From positions 1-64,000 of the forward strand of contig NZ_JADZDS010000051.1 of NCBI RefSeq assembly GCF_020850895.1: a stretch of DNA of 64,000 bases, in the 5' to 3' direction. Both the position numbers and the translations under genes were made by a program. Shown here in pieces: positions 10,656 to 19,558 of this stretch (the stretch's first letter is position 1; each line of letters opens with the position of its first letter). The notes beneath the pieces were generated by a model. It was not told the DNA's origin and did not search any database. It was given only the letters and a program-made list of their open reading frames with translations. The DNA comes from Thermomonas sp. (GTDB lineage: Bacteria > Pseudomonadota > Gammaproteobacteria > Xanthomonadales > Xanthomonadaceae).

Positions 10656-11159
10656 TCAAATCCTGGCTGCCACCTGCTGCCTCGGCAGCACCACTTCACG
10701 CACGCTGCCCAGAAGCTCCACCAGCATTCGCACCCGGTCCACGCCGTCGGTCGACAGGAAGATCGCCGCGATGCCCGACAACGGCCCCTCACTGATCCGC
10801 ACCGGCGTCCCCGGCACCCAAGCCGGCGCATCGAGCCGCACCATGCCATCGCCGGGATCGAGCCGGGACTGGATGTGTTCGATCACCGCGTCCGGCACCC
10901 TTGCCGGCGTGCCACCGAAGCGCACCAGGCCGAGGGAACCGCGGGTCGAGCGCACCGGCGCCAGCGATTCCGTTTCCGGATCGGCGCGCAGGAACAGGTA
11001 ATTCGGAAACAGGCATTCGATGCGTTCACGCATTCCGGTTGCATCGCGCCGGCTGCGTCGAACGCGCGGCCACAGACAGGTGTAGCCTTGCCGCTGAAGA
11101 TTGTCGAAGGCAACCGCTTCCGCCCTCGGTTTGGTCAGGACCGCAAACCAAGATTGCAC
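10656..11159 (-). CDS. rfaH: RfaH-type NusG paralogue (transcription antiterminator)
   Basis: MQSWFAVLTKPRAEAVAFDNLQRQGYTCLWPRVRR...ECLFPNYLFLRADPE...VRSTRGSLGLVRFGGTPARVPDAVIEHI...GTPVRISEGPLSGIAAIFLSTDGVDRVRMLVELLG. Confidence 0.9.
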   Translation of the reverse strand: MQSWFAVLTKPRAEAVAFDNLQRQGYTCLWPRVRRSRRDATGMRERIECLFPNYLFLRADPETESLAPVRSTRGSLGLVRFGGTPARVPDAVIEHIQSRLDPGDGMVRLDAPAWVPGTPVRISEGPLSGIAAIFLSTDGVDRVRMLVELLGSVREVVLPRQQVAARI

Positions 11160-11360
11160 GCCGTGTTCCCTATGCGTTCAATGCGTGAACGCATCCTAAC
11201 GGAGCGTGATGCGGATCACAAGTCCCAAGGATAGCTGAACTCATCGCCCCCAGCGTCATCCCCGCACCGCTTCTGACACACGGATATCTGTCCTAGGCGG
11301 GCATCCAAGGACACTTTCCGTTCGGTCCGACATTCACAAAGATCAAGCAAGATCCAACGT

Positions 11361-11392
11361 CCATGGACCCCCGCTTGCGCGGGGACGACAAG
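11361..11392. repeat. REP-like palindromic repeat copy
   Basis: ccatggacccccgcttgcgcggggacgacaag; a degenerate interrupted copy lies at about 11254-11314. Confidence 0.7.
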
Positions 11393-11435
11393 CTGTTTGC
11401 CTGCAAGGGGATGACAGGACTTGTTCAGCGTTACC

Positions 11436-12413
11436 CTACGCTGTCGTGGTCGCACTCCGCCCGGCCAAGAGCCCGTCGAAATAGGCAATCGTCCGGGTCA
11501 GCCCCTCCTCCAACGCCACTTGTGGCTGCCAGCCGAGCTTCGATTGCGCGATTGTGATATCCGGCTTGCGCTGCATCGGATCGTCGGCGGGCAGTGGCTT
11601 GAACTCCAGCTTCGAGGCCGAGCCGGTCAAGGCGATCACCTGTTCGGCAAGCTGGCGAATGGTGAACTCACCCGGGTTGCCGAGATTGACCGGGCCGGTG
11701 AAGCCGGGCGGTGTGTCCATCAGGCGCAGGAAGCCTTCGACCAGGTCATCGACGTAGCAGAACGAGCGCGTCTGCTGGCCTTCGCCGTAGATGGTGATCG
11801 GATCGCCGCGCAGGGCCTGGACGATGAAGTTCGACACCACCCGGCCATCATTGGGATGCATCCGCGGGCCGTAGGTGTTGAAGATGCGCGCGACCTTGAT
11901 GTCCAGCCCGTGCTGGCGGTGGTAATCGAAGAACAGGGTTTCGGCGCAGCGCTTGCCTTCGTCGTAGCAGCTGCGAATGCCGATCGGGTTGACGTTGCCC
12001 CAGTAGTCTTCGGTCTGCGGATGCACGCTGGGATCGCCATAGACCTCGCTGGTCGAGGCCTGGAAGATCCGGCAGCGCAGGCGCTTGGCGAGGCCGAGCA
12101 TGTTGATCGCGCCATGCACCGAGGTCTTGGTGGTCTGTACTGGGTCATGCTGGTAGTGAATCGGCGAGGCCGGACAGGCGAGATTGAAGATCGCGTCGGC
12201 TTCGAGGTAGAGCGGGAAGGTGACGTCGTGGCGGACGAACTCGAAGCGCGGGTGGCCGTGCAGGTGCTCGATGTTGCGTTTGCTGCCGGTGAACAGGTTG
12301 TCGACGCAGATCACTTCGTCGCCGCGTTCCAGCAGACGATCGATCAGGTGCGAGCCTAAGAACCCTGCCCCACCGGTCACCAGCACGCGCTGGCGCGCTT
12401 CGTAATTGCGCAT
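11436..12413 (-). CDS. UDP-glucuronate decarboxylase family SDR (UDP-xylose synthase-like)
   Basis: [40 protein letters not shown]...[36 protein letters not shown]...[12 protein letters not shown]...[43 protein letters not shown]. Confidence 0.92.
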   Translation of the reverse strand: MRNYEARQRVLVTGGAGFLGSHLIDRLLERGDEVICVDNLFTGSKRNIEHLHGHPRFEFVRHDVTFPLYLEADAIFNLACPASPIHYQHDPVQTTKTSVHGAINMLGLAKRLRCRIFQASTSEVYGDPSVHPQTEDYWGNVNPIGIRSCYDEGKRCAETLFFDYHRQHGLDIKVARIFNTYGPRMHPNDGRVVSNFIVQALRGDPITIYGEGQQTRSFCYVDDLVEGFLRLMDTPPGFTGPVNLGNPGEFTIRQLAEQVIALTGSASKLEFKPLPADDPMQRKPDITIAQSKLGWQPQVALEEGLTRTIAYFDGLLAGRSATTTA

Positions 12414-12415
12414 CC

Positions 12416-13726
12416 TTACAGCCTCCCGTCCACGGCGTCGCGTGGCAATGCGGATTTCACGTCGAAGATCACGCAGTCGGGCTTGCCGAAGGCGCGGATG
12501 CCGCTGCTTCCCAGCGCGATGAACTGGCGATGGGCGGCGGCAACGATCACGGCATCGTAGCGACCCGGCTGCGGCTGCGCCAGCACGTCGAGCCCGTATT
12601 CGTGGCGCGCTTCGGCCGCGTCCACCCAGGGATCGTGGACATCCACCTGCATGTGGTAGCCGCGCAGGGTGTCAATGATGTCGACCACGCGGGTGTTGCG
12701 CAGATCCGGGCAGTTTTCCTTGAAGGCAAGCCCCAGCACCAGCACGCGCGCGCCGATCGGGTTGATGGCCTTTTGCAGCATCAGTTTCAGGGTCTGGTCG
12801 GCAACGAACGGCCCCATGCTGTCATTGGTGCGACGGCCGGCGAGGATGACCTGCGGGTGGTGGCCGACTTCCTGCGCCTTGTGGGTGAGGTAATACGGGT
12901 CCACGCCGATGCAGTGGCCGCCCACCAGCCCCGGCCGGAACGGCAGGAAGTTCCATTTGGTGCCGGCGGCTTCGAGCACATCGAGGGTATCGATGCCGAG
13001 CTTGTGGAACAGGATCGACAGGTCATTGACCAAAGCGATATTGAGGTCGCGCTGGGTGTTCTCGATCACCTTGGCGGCTTCGGCCACCTTGATCGACGGC
13101 GCCTTGTGGGTGCCGGCAATGACAATGCTGGCATAGAGCGCGTCGACGAAATCGGCGGTGACCGGCGTCGAGCCCGAGGTGACCTTCTTGATGGTGGTGA
13201 CCCGGTGGGCCTTGTCGCCGGGGTTGATGCGCTCGGGGGAGTAGCCGATGGCGAAGCTGCCCTGCCCTGCGTTCGGATCCGAGCAGACGGCCGCCTCGTA
13301 ACGCAAGCCGGACACGCGCTCCAGGATCGGCACACAGACTTCCTCGGTGCAGCCGGGATACACGGTGGATTCGAAGATCACCGTATCGCCGGCGGACAGC
13401 ACGCGGCCCAGCGCTTCGCTGGCCTTGATCAGCGGAGTGAGATCGGGACGCTTGGCCGCATCGATCGGGGTCGGCACGGTGACGATGTAGACGTTGCGAT
13501 CGCGCAGGTCATCGAGGTTGGCGGTGTAGCGCAGGCGCCCTGAGGCCGCCAGTTCCTCCGCCGTCACTTCCAGCGTGCGGTCGTGCCCGCGGCGCAGCTC
13601 TTCGATGCGCCCGCCATCGAGATCGTAGCCGAAGGTATCGAACTGCTTGCCGAATTCGACCGCCAATGGCAGGCCGACGTAGCCGAGGCCGACGATGGCG
13701 ATGCGGGCGTTGACGAGTGATGGCAT
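12416..13726 (-). CDS. tviB: Nucleotide-sugar dehydrogenase, TviB/WbpA-like (UDP-HexNAc 6-dehydrogenase)
   Basis: [29 protein letters not shown]...[18 protein letters not shown]...[26 protein letters not shown]...[19 protein letters not shown]...[41 protein letters not shown]. Confidence 0.9.
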   Translation of the reverse strand: MPSLVNARIAIVGLGYVGLPLAVEFGKQFDTFGYDLDGGRIEELRRGHDRTLEVTAEELAASGRLRYTANLDDLRDRNVYIVTVPTPIDAAKRPDLTPLIKASEALGRVLSAGDTVIFESTVYPGCTEEVCVPILERVSGLRYEAAVCSDPNAGQGSFAIGYSPERINPGDKAHRVTTIKKVTSGSTPVTADFVDALYASIVIAGTHKAPSIKVAEAAKVIENTQRDLNIALVNDLSILFHKLGIDTLDVLEAAGTKWNFLPFRPGLVGGHCIGVDPYYLTHKAQEVGHHPQVILAGRRTNDSMGPFVADQTLKLMLQKAINPIGARVLVLGLAFKENCPDLRNTRVVDIIDTLRGYHMQVDVHDPWVDAAEARHEYGLDVLAQPQPGRYDAVIVAAAHRQFIALGSSGIRAFGKPDCVIFDVKSALPRDAVDGRL

Positions 13727-13777
13727 CTCTGGGGCTTTCGTGAAGTCGGAAGCTGTCTATTTTGCGGCAAAGTCTCA

Positions 13778-13807
13778 ATGGATGCCGGCGTGCGCCGGCA
13801 GGACGGG
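13778..13807. repeat. REP-like palindromic repeat copy (diverged)
   Basis: atggatgccggcgtgcgccggcaggacggg. Confidence 0.6.
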
Positions 13808-13851
13808 ACATGAGCAATTCGCGCCCCTCGGCCTTTGGCCTCGATGCGCGC

Positions 13852-15856
13852 CTACGGTGCGTGACGGACAGGAACAGCCGTCTGCAACGCTTGCGCAAGC
13901 AAGGGGCGCAAGCGCATGGCGCCGGCCACGGTGAGGTGGTGGCTGTCCGAATAGAGGACGTCGCCCTCCAGCACGCCGGGGCAGAAATCGCGGGTGCACA
14001 GTGCCGGCAGCGGATCCAGCAGTTGCACGCCCGGCACTTTGCCGGCCTGCGCGATCATGTCCCGAGCGGCACGCCGGTCCGCCTCCACCTCTGCACGCGG
14101 ACGGCCGCACTGCGCCTCGGGGCGACGCGCCAGACAGGCCGGCACCTCATGGCGCTGGTCGGGCTTCGGTTCGATCAGGACGACCCGCAAACCGGCCCGT
14201 GTCAGTTGCACGATCGCCTTGTTCAATGCAACCGTGGCGGCGCGCAGCGCTTCCGGCGTTTTCACGTAGGCCGGCCAATGCGCCTCCATCACCACGGCGG
14301 TCAACCCACTGCGACGCAGGCGCAGCGCTTCAGCCAGCACGTCGGCATTGAATTTTTCGCAGCCACCATCCAGGCCGCTGCCGCGTGGAAATTGGATACC
14401 CGCCAGCGTGATCGCAAAACCGGGAAGTGGGGGACATTCCGGCAGGTAACGAATACGCATGACCGCCCCACGATTCCGCGTTATCGCTTCAACCATCACC
14501 GCCAATGCATCGGTATGCGAATCCCCCCACAGCAGGAGGGCAGGAGCGCCATCACGCGGGGGGGGGGGTGCAGCTTTCATTGGCCTGCAACGTGCCGCCA
14601 TATGGGCGTCCCTGTGCGCAATCCGTGCGTGATTTGCGCATCTCCGACAGCGCCACCTGCAACGCCGCCTGCCCCGCATCCCCGCGCCAGCCCAGCCGCG
14701 ACCACGCGCCCAAGCCGCCGGCCAGACCCATGACCAACGCACAGCCCGCAAAACCGACGACGAAGGCGCGCTTGCGCGTGGCCATCAGTGGGTACTGCTT
14801 GCGCCGCAGCGGATTTTCGACATATCGATAGGTCAACCACGCCAGCACGAAGGCCAGAACGCAAATCCCGGCAACGGCCCATGGCCCGATTTCGTCCAGC
14901 GTCTCCAGCCGCGCCACCACCAGCAGCGGCCAGTGCCACAGGTACAGCGAATACGACAGCAGCCCGATGAACACCATCGGCCGCAGGGTCAGCCAGCGCG
15001 TGCACCAGCCGCGCTCATTGTGTTCACCGCCGAGGATCACCAGCGCCGCGCCCAGCGCAGGGATCCCCGCGCGCCAGCCGGGGAACGGCGTTTCGCCTTC
15101 AACGAACGTCACGCAGGCCCAGGCAATCGCTGCCAACCCCAGCAGCGCCAGCGGCTGCGCCAGCGGGAGCGGCGCGCTGCGGCGGCGAATCAGGAAAAAC
15201 GCCAGCCCGCCGATCGCGAATTCCCAGGCCCGCGTCGGCGAGCCGAAGAAGGCAAATTCCGGATGGGTTTGGGTGGTGACGACCGAGAGCACCAGTGACG
15301 CCAGCCCGACCAAGGCCAGCGTGAGTGCCGCTGCGCGATCCGGGTCGCTTCCGCGCCGCTTGGCCCAACGTGAAGCCAGCAGCAGCAGGGCCGGCCAGAC
15401 CAGATAGAACTGTTCCTCGACCGACAGCGACCAGGTGTGCAGCAGCGGTTGGGCCGCCGCCGGCGCATCGAAATAGCCCCCGGTGGCGTGGGCGAACCAG
15501 ACGTTGGAGCCCAGCAGCAAGGTAGCGATGGCCGACTTGGCCAAGCCCTGCTGCTCGCCCCCGATCGGCACCAGGAACACCGTGCCCAGCGCCAAGGTGA
15601 CCGCCAGCACCAGCAACAGCGCCGGCGCCAAGCGCCGCACCCGGCGTTCGTAGAAGCCGGCCAGCGAGATATCGCCGCGGGTCTCGAACTCGCGCAGCAG
15701 CAGGCCCGTGATCAGAAAGCCCGATACCACGAAGAACACGTCCACACCGACGTAGCCGCCCGGCAGCCACGGCAGCCCGGCATGGAAGGCCACCACCGCC
15801 AACACCGCCACCGCGCGCAGACCGTCAATGTGGCGGCGGTAGGAAAGCTCAGCCAT
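13852..15856 (-). pseudogene. OafA/OatA-type O-acyltransferase (AT3 membrane domain + C-terminal SGNH), split into two frames by a poly-C tract; possibly phase-variable rather than dead
   Basis: ORF 14552..15856 (MAELSYRRHIDGLRAVAVLAVVAFHAGLPWLPGGYVGVDVFFVVSGFLITGLLLREF...LHTWSLSVEEQFYLVWP) ends NESCTPPPA*; continues in the other frame as PRDGAPALLLWGDSHTDALAVMVEAI...DSHHLTVAGAM (ORF 13852..14751). The tract is 11 C on the coding strand (14558-14568); span 2005 nt = 3x668+1. Confidence 0.85.
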
Positions 15857-15933
15857 GCGATCTCATTGGCAGTCAGGCGGCAGGGTGTGATGGTAAAGCA
15901 AGAGCGCCCCTCGTCCAGCGCTGCGGCCACCGT

Positions 15934-16251
15934 CTCCCCGCAGGACGGAGAGAAGGAAAAGACCCTGCGGGCACGCCTGCCCACGCTTGCGGCCACCATC
16001 TCCCCGCAGGACAGGGAGAAGGAAAAGCAGGAGCATCGTGCGTTTGTCCCCCTCGCCCAGCTTGCGGGGAGAGAGTTTTCCGATCGCTAAAGTTTAGCGA
16101 CGTGCCGACTCCCTCTCCCCGCAGGACGGAGAGAAGGAAAAGCAGGAGCATCGTGCGTTTGTCTCCCTCGCCCTGCTTGCGGGGAGAGAGTTTTCCGGTC
16201 GCTAAGGTTTAGCGGCGTGCCGACTCCCTCTCCCCGCGTGCGGGGAGAGGG
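15934..16251. repeat. Tandem/imperfect intergenic repeat array with about 115-bp period plus terminal hairpin
   Basis: Unit gcaggagcatcgtgcgtttgt..ccctcgccc.gcttgcggggagagagttttccg.tcgctaa.gtttagcg.cgtgccgactccctctccccgc at 16027 and 16142; partial units ctccccgcaggac..gagaaggaaaag at 15934, 16000 and 16114; ends in perfect hairpin ccctctccccgc-gt-gcggggagaggg (16226-16251). Confidence 0.85.
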
Positions 16252-16295
16252 TTGGGATGAGGGGCAGAGAGATCGAGGTGAGGGGGCGCTTTGCG

Positions 16296-17681
16296 TCATC
16301 CAGACGCACGCGTTCGCTCGCGGCCACCCAGCTCATCCAGGCACGCAAACAGGATGCCGCCGAGCATGGCCACGGTCACCGCGAGCGCAGGGGTGCCGAG
16401 TGGGAAATCGACCCAGGAATGCACCAGCGTGACCGTGATCGCGGTCCAACAGCCGGCCGCCAGCACCGCAGCGGAGCGGCGGCCCTGCAGTTGCAGCAGG
16501 CGGTAGCCGGCCACGGCCAGGATGGCCAATCCCGCGGCGACGACGGCGACGGCCGGCAAACCGCCGACCAGCCACCATTGCGCAAATTCGTTGTGGGCGT
16601 GGTTGATGTATTGCGGAATCCACAGTTCCTTGGGCAGGTCGGTTTCGAACACCGGGGTGAAGCTGCCGGCGCCGCTGCCCCAAGGCAAATAGGACAGGCC
16701 GAGCTGGAAGGTCTTGGCGGCGATCACGAAGCGCGGGTCGGCGCCCGGCGCCGCTGCCAGCCACGGCAATGAGAGGGCTGCCGCAACCACCGCCAGCGCG
16801 GCCACCGCCACGACCAGCCAGGGGCGGCGCAGGGCGTGAGGCAAGCGGATGATGCCGGTCATCAGCAGGCTGCCGGCAAGCGCGGGGGCCAGCAGCGCGA
16901 TCCCGGCGCGCGAATGCGTCAGTTGGACAGCGCACAGGAACAAGACCGCCAAGCCTGACCAGACCAACGCCTGCAGTTCATGCCGGCGGGTACCCGGCCG
17001 CCGCCGGCGCCAGGCATCGACCGCGAGGCTCAGCGTCAGCACCATTGCGATGATCAGGGCCGTGGCGTGGTGGTTCTGATTGATGAACAGGCCGCCGAAC
17101 ATCACCGAACCATCCATCACCGGGTACAGGCGGGCGCGGCTGTCGATCGGTAGGCCCTGTTGCTGGAGGGCCAGCCCAAGGTTGGCCAGGGCCAGCAGGA
17201 CGATGCCGCCCAGCAGGACGCGCCGAAATCTGCGTGCGACCGCTAGACCGCCAAGAAATGCAGCCAAGGGCAGCAGCATCCGCCACAGCGATTGTTCGGT
17301 GGCAAAGGGCGACAGGCTCCAACGCAGATCCGGGGCGGCCACGTCTGCAGCCGCAAGATCCTGTGTCAGGCTCGCACGCGGTGCGCCGCTTCCCAGCCAT
17401 GCCGGCAGCGGCAGCAATTGCAGCGCGACCACCACCCATCCGGCCAGCATGATCACCAGCGCGGTGCGCAAGAGCCTGCTGGACGGCGGGGACTGCAGCA
17501 AGACGGCGGTTGCCGTCAGTAGCAAGGGTAGCGCCAGCAGCGCCAAGCCTTCGTCGTGCCAGCTGCGGTCTTGCACCACGCCGCCGAACAGCCAAGATGC
17601 GAACAGCAAGGCGACCGCGCACAGCGCAGCAAGCGCCAACGCTACGCGCTGGAACCTCGCCTCCGCCGCCAGCGCGATCAA
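16296..17681 (-). CDS. O-antigen ligase/polymerase family membrane protein (WaaL/Wzy-like)
   Basis: Multiple hydrophobic segments; LFLCAVQLTHSRAGIALLAPALAGSLL; LGLSYLPWGSGAGSFTPVFETDLPKELWIPQYINHAHNEFAQWWLVGGLPAV, typical Wzy_C motif region. Confidence 0.85.
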   Translation of the reverse strand: MIALAAEARFQRVALALAALCAVALLFASWLFGGVVQDRSWHDEGLALLALPLLLTATAVLLQSPPSSRLLRTALVIMLAGWVVVALQLLPLPAWLGSGAPRASLTQDLAAADVAAPDLRWSLSPFATEQSLWRMLLPLAAFLGGLAVARRFRRVLLGGIVLLALANLGLALQQQGLPIDSRARLYPVMDGSVMFGGLFINQNHHATALIIAMVLTLSLAVDAWRRRRPGTRRHELQALVWSGLAVLFLCAVQLTHSRAGIALLAPALAGSLLMTGIIRLPHALRRPWLVVAVAALAVVAAALSLPWLAAAPGADPRFVIAAKTFQLGLSYLPWGSGAGSFTPVFETDLPKELWIPQYINHAHNEFAQWWLVGGLPAVAVVAAGLAILAVAGYRLLQLQGRRSAAVLAAGCWTAITVTLVHSWVDFPLGTPALAVTVAMLGGILFACLDELGGRERTRASG

Positions 17682-17712
17682 CCGAAGCGTCCTGCTGCCG
17701 GCTCAAAAGCGA

Positions 17713-17738
17713 CGGGACAGGCCGTTCGACCTGTCCCG
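17713..17738 (-). terminator. Intra-operon hairpin (possible terminator/attenuator)
   Basis: CGGGACAGG-tcgaacgg-CCTGTCCCG on the minus strand followed by TCGCTTTTGA; between the CDS ending 17785 and the ligase start at 17681. Confidence 0.45.
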
Positions 17739-17784
17739 CTTGCCGCCGATTCGCGTTGGACGCACCTGAGTGCGCCGGCTGCGA

Positions 17785-18210
17785 TCAAGGGACCATGCTG
17801 TAGCTGATCGAATCGTTGGGGCTGTCATTGAGCATGGCCGCAGCACCGATCGCCACGGCGGCGACGATCCACTTGTTGATGCCATTGGAACCAGCCTGCC
17901 ACGCACCTGCAGGCTTGCAGTCGCCCGGCACTTCATAGACGCCCGCGGCCTTGAATTCGATGACGCAGTCGTCGCTGGTATCTTGGGTACCACGGTCGTA
18001 GACGGCCTGTGCATAGGTCGCATTGCTGATCGAGAGCTTTTCGCCGCGGGTCAAGCCCTGGCCGTTTTGCGCGGTGACGAATTCGCCGCCGTTGCTGGTC
18101 ATGACCGAGCCATTCTTGATCCGCAAGGTCACGTTTTCCTGGGACTGTGCGAACAGCGAACCCGAAAACAGCACGCCCGTTGCGGCCAAAACGATCGCCA
18201 GCGTTTTCAT
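17785..18210 (-). CDS. Small secreted/membrane hypothetical protein
   Basis: MKTLAIVLAATGVLFSGSLFAQSQENVTLRIKNGSVMTSNGGEFVTAQNGQGL... signal peptide, C-terminal hydrophobic segment WIVAAVAIGAAAML. Confidence 0.65.
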   Translation of the reverse strand: MKTLAIVLAATGVLFSGSLFAQSQENVTLRIKNGSVMTSNGGEFVTAQNGQGLTRGEKLSISNATYAQAVYDRGTQDTSDDCVIEFKAAGVYEVPGDCKPAGAWQAGSNGINKWIVAAVAIGAAAMLNDSPNDSISYSMVP

Positions 18211-18280
18211 TGTTGGACCCTTGACGTCAGCGTGGAATAGTCCCACAGGCCGTTACCTTAGGTGCGACACGCGCCCGCTG

Positions 18281-19558
18281 TCAAGGAGTTTGCACGGGAC
18301 TTTGCACGGGATTCGGGGCCGGTCGCGTGGGCGGTGCCATGGTCGCCGGCTCGATCCGGACGGCATCGATCCACAGTTCCCCGGCCATCCGCAGGCCCTT
18401 GCCACCGTGGCTGAGGGTGTTCAAGCGCAACCATTGTCCCGGGCAGTCGGCTTGGGGAACCTGAACGGTCAAGCTGGGCTCGATCCAGTCGAAGCTGCCG
18501 ACCAGCGGCTCGCCAGTGGCGATCGCACCGAGACGGGATGGGCAGACCAGCTGCCACTGCAGCCCACCCGCGGAGTGCAGCCCACGCGCGCGCAGCCGCA
18601 GGCGCACGGCATAGGCACCGGGCGGCAGGCGGAGCGGGTGCTCCAGCACGGCGCCGCGCACCGGCTGGTCGAAGAAGCGCAGGTGCATGACTCGCCCACC
18701 CGTCCCTGCTCCCGCCGCCGCAAAATCGACGCTGGCCACGCCAGCCACCCGCAGCCGCCAGTCGAAACCGGCGCCAGAGGGCTCGCGGCGGAAATCGCCG
18801 TTATAGACACGGAGACGATGGCTCTCTGCCCCCGGCGTGCGTGCGACCCAGCGTGTGTGCGCCTCGTCCCAATCGCCCTGCCCGATCAGGGCGTCGATCC
18901 AGCCGGCGAATTCCTCCGGACTCAGGGCGTGTTCTTCATCGAGCTGGCCATAGACCCGATCTGCCGCAGCGCGCGAGGTCCACAGTACGCGCAGCATCTG
19001 CTCGCGCCAGGGCGGATTCTGGCGCAGCGTTGCGACCAGCGCACTGGCAAAACGGCCATCGCGGGCCAGCGGCGCCAACTGCGGCAGAAGCCGGGCATTG
19101 GCCGCGGCGCGATCGGGTGATGTGCGTAGATAGAAATCGATCCAGCGCAGCGCTTCGGGAAAGTCCTCGCTGCGCAGCGCCAGACGGACCAGCCCGCTGA
19201 TGGCCTCCGAATCGCGCGGCGCTCGCTGCGCGGCGATCGCGTACAGCCGCCGCGCCTGCGGGTCGTGCCCGGTGTGTTCTTCGATCTGGGCAAGCAGGCG
19301 GAAGGCGCGGCCCTGCAGTGGCTCGCGCGCCAGCAGCGTGCGCGCGGTCGCGGCGGCGGCGGCACGCTCGCCCTGCGCCAGCTGCTGTTCGGCCAGCGCC
19401 CACAGCGCGTCGGGGTCGCCCGGATGGGCTTGCAAGGCGCGCTCCGGGTCGGCGTTGGCCAGTCGTTCCGCCTGTAGCTGGCCGACGATCCGCCACCCGG
19501 CCAGCGCCACGAAGGCCAGCGTGGCAGCCAGCGCCACCACCCGCACGCCCCGCCTCAC
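18281..19558 (-). CDS. TPR-repeat, membrane-anchored EPS-locus protein with C-terminal beta-sandwich-like region
   Basis: N-terminal TM, PGDPDALWALAEQQLAQGERAAAAATARTLLAREPLQGRAFRLLAQIEEHTGHDPQARRLYAIAAQRAP (TPR-like). Confidence 0.7.
   Translation of the reverse strand: MRRGVRVVALAATLAFVALAGWRIVGQLQAERLANADPERALQAHPGDPDALWALAEQQLAQGERAAAAATARTLLAREPLQGRAFRLLAQIEEHTGHDPQARRLYAIAAQRAPRDSEAISGLVRLALRSEDFPEALRWIDFYLRTSPDRAAANARLLPQLAPLARDGRFASALVATLRQNPPWREQMLRVLWTSRAAADRVYGQLDEEHALSPEEFAGWIDALIGQGDWDEAHTRWVARTPGAESHRLRVYNGDFRREPSGAGFDWRLRVAGVASVDFAAAGAGTGGRVMHLRFFDQPVRGAVLEHPLRLPPGAYAVRLRLRARGLHSAGGLQWQLVCPSRLGAIATGEPLVGSFDWIEPSLTVQVPQADCPGQWLRLNTLSHGGKGLRMAGELWIDAVRIEPATMAPPTRPAPNPVQSPVQTP

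Noticed and set aside
10356-11392. Possible CRISPR array from repeated ccccgcctgcgcgggg units
   Set aside because: Spacing is irregular, orientation is mixed, there is no uniform spacer length, and rfaH lies between copies; better explained as REP elements.
15934-16251. CRISPR-like or VNTR coding repeat
   Set aside because: Only about 2.5 units with 115-bp period; no spacers; the ORFs across it change frame. Treated as an intergenic structured repeat.
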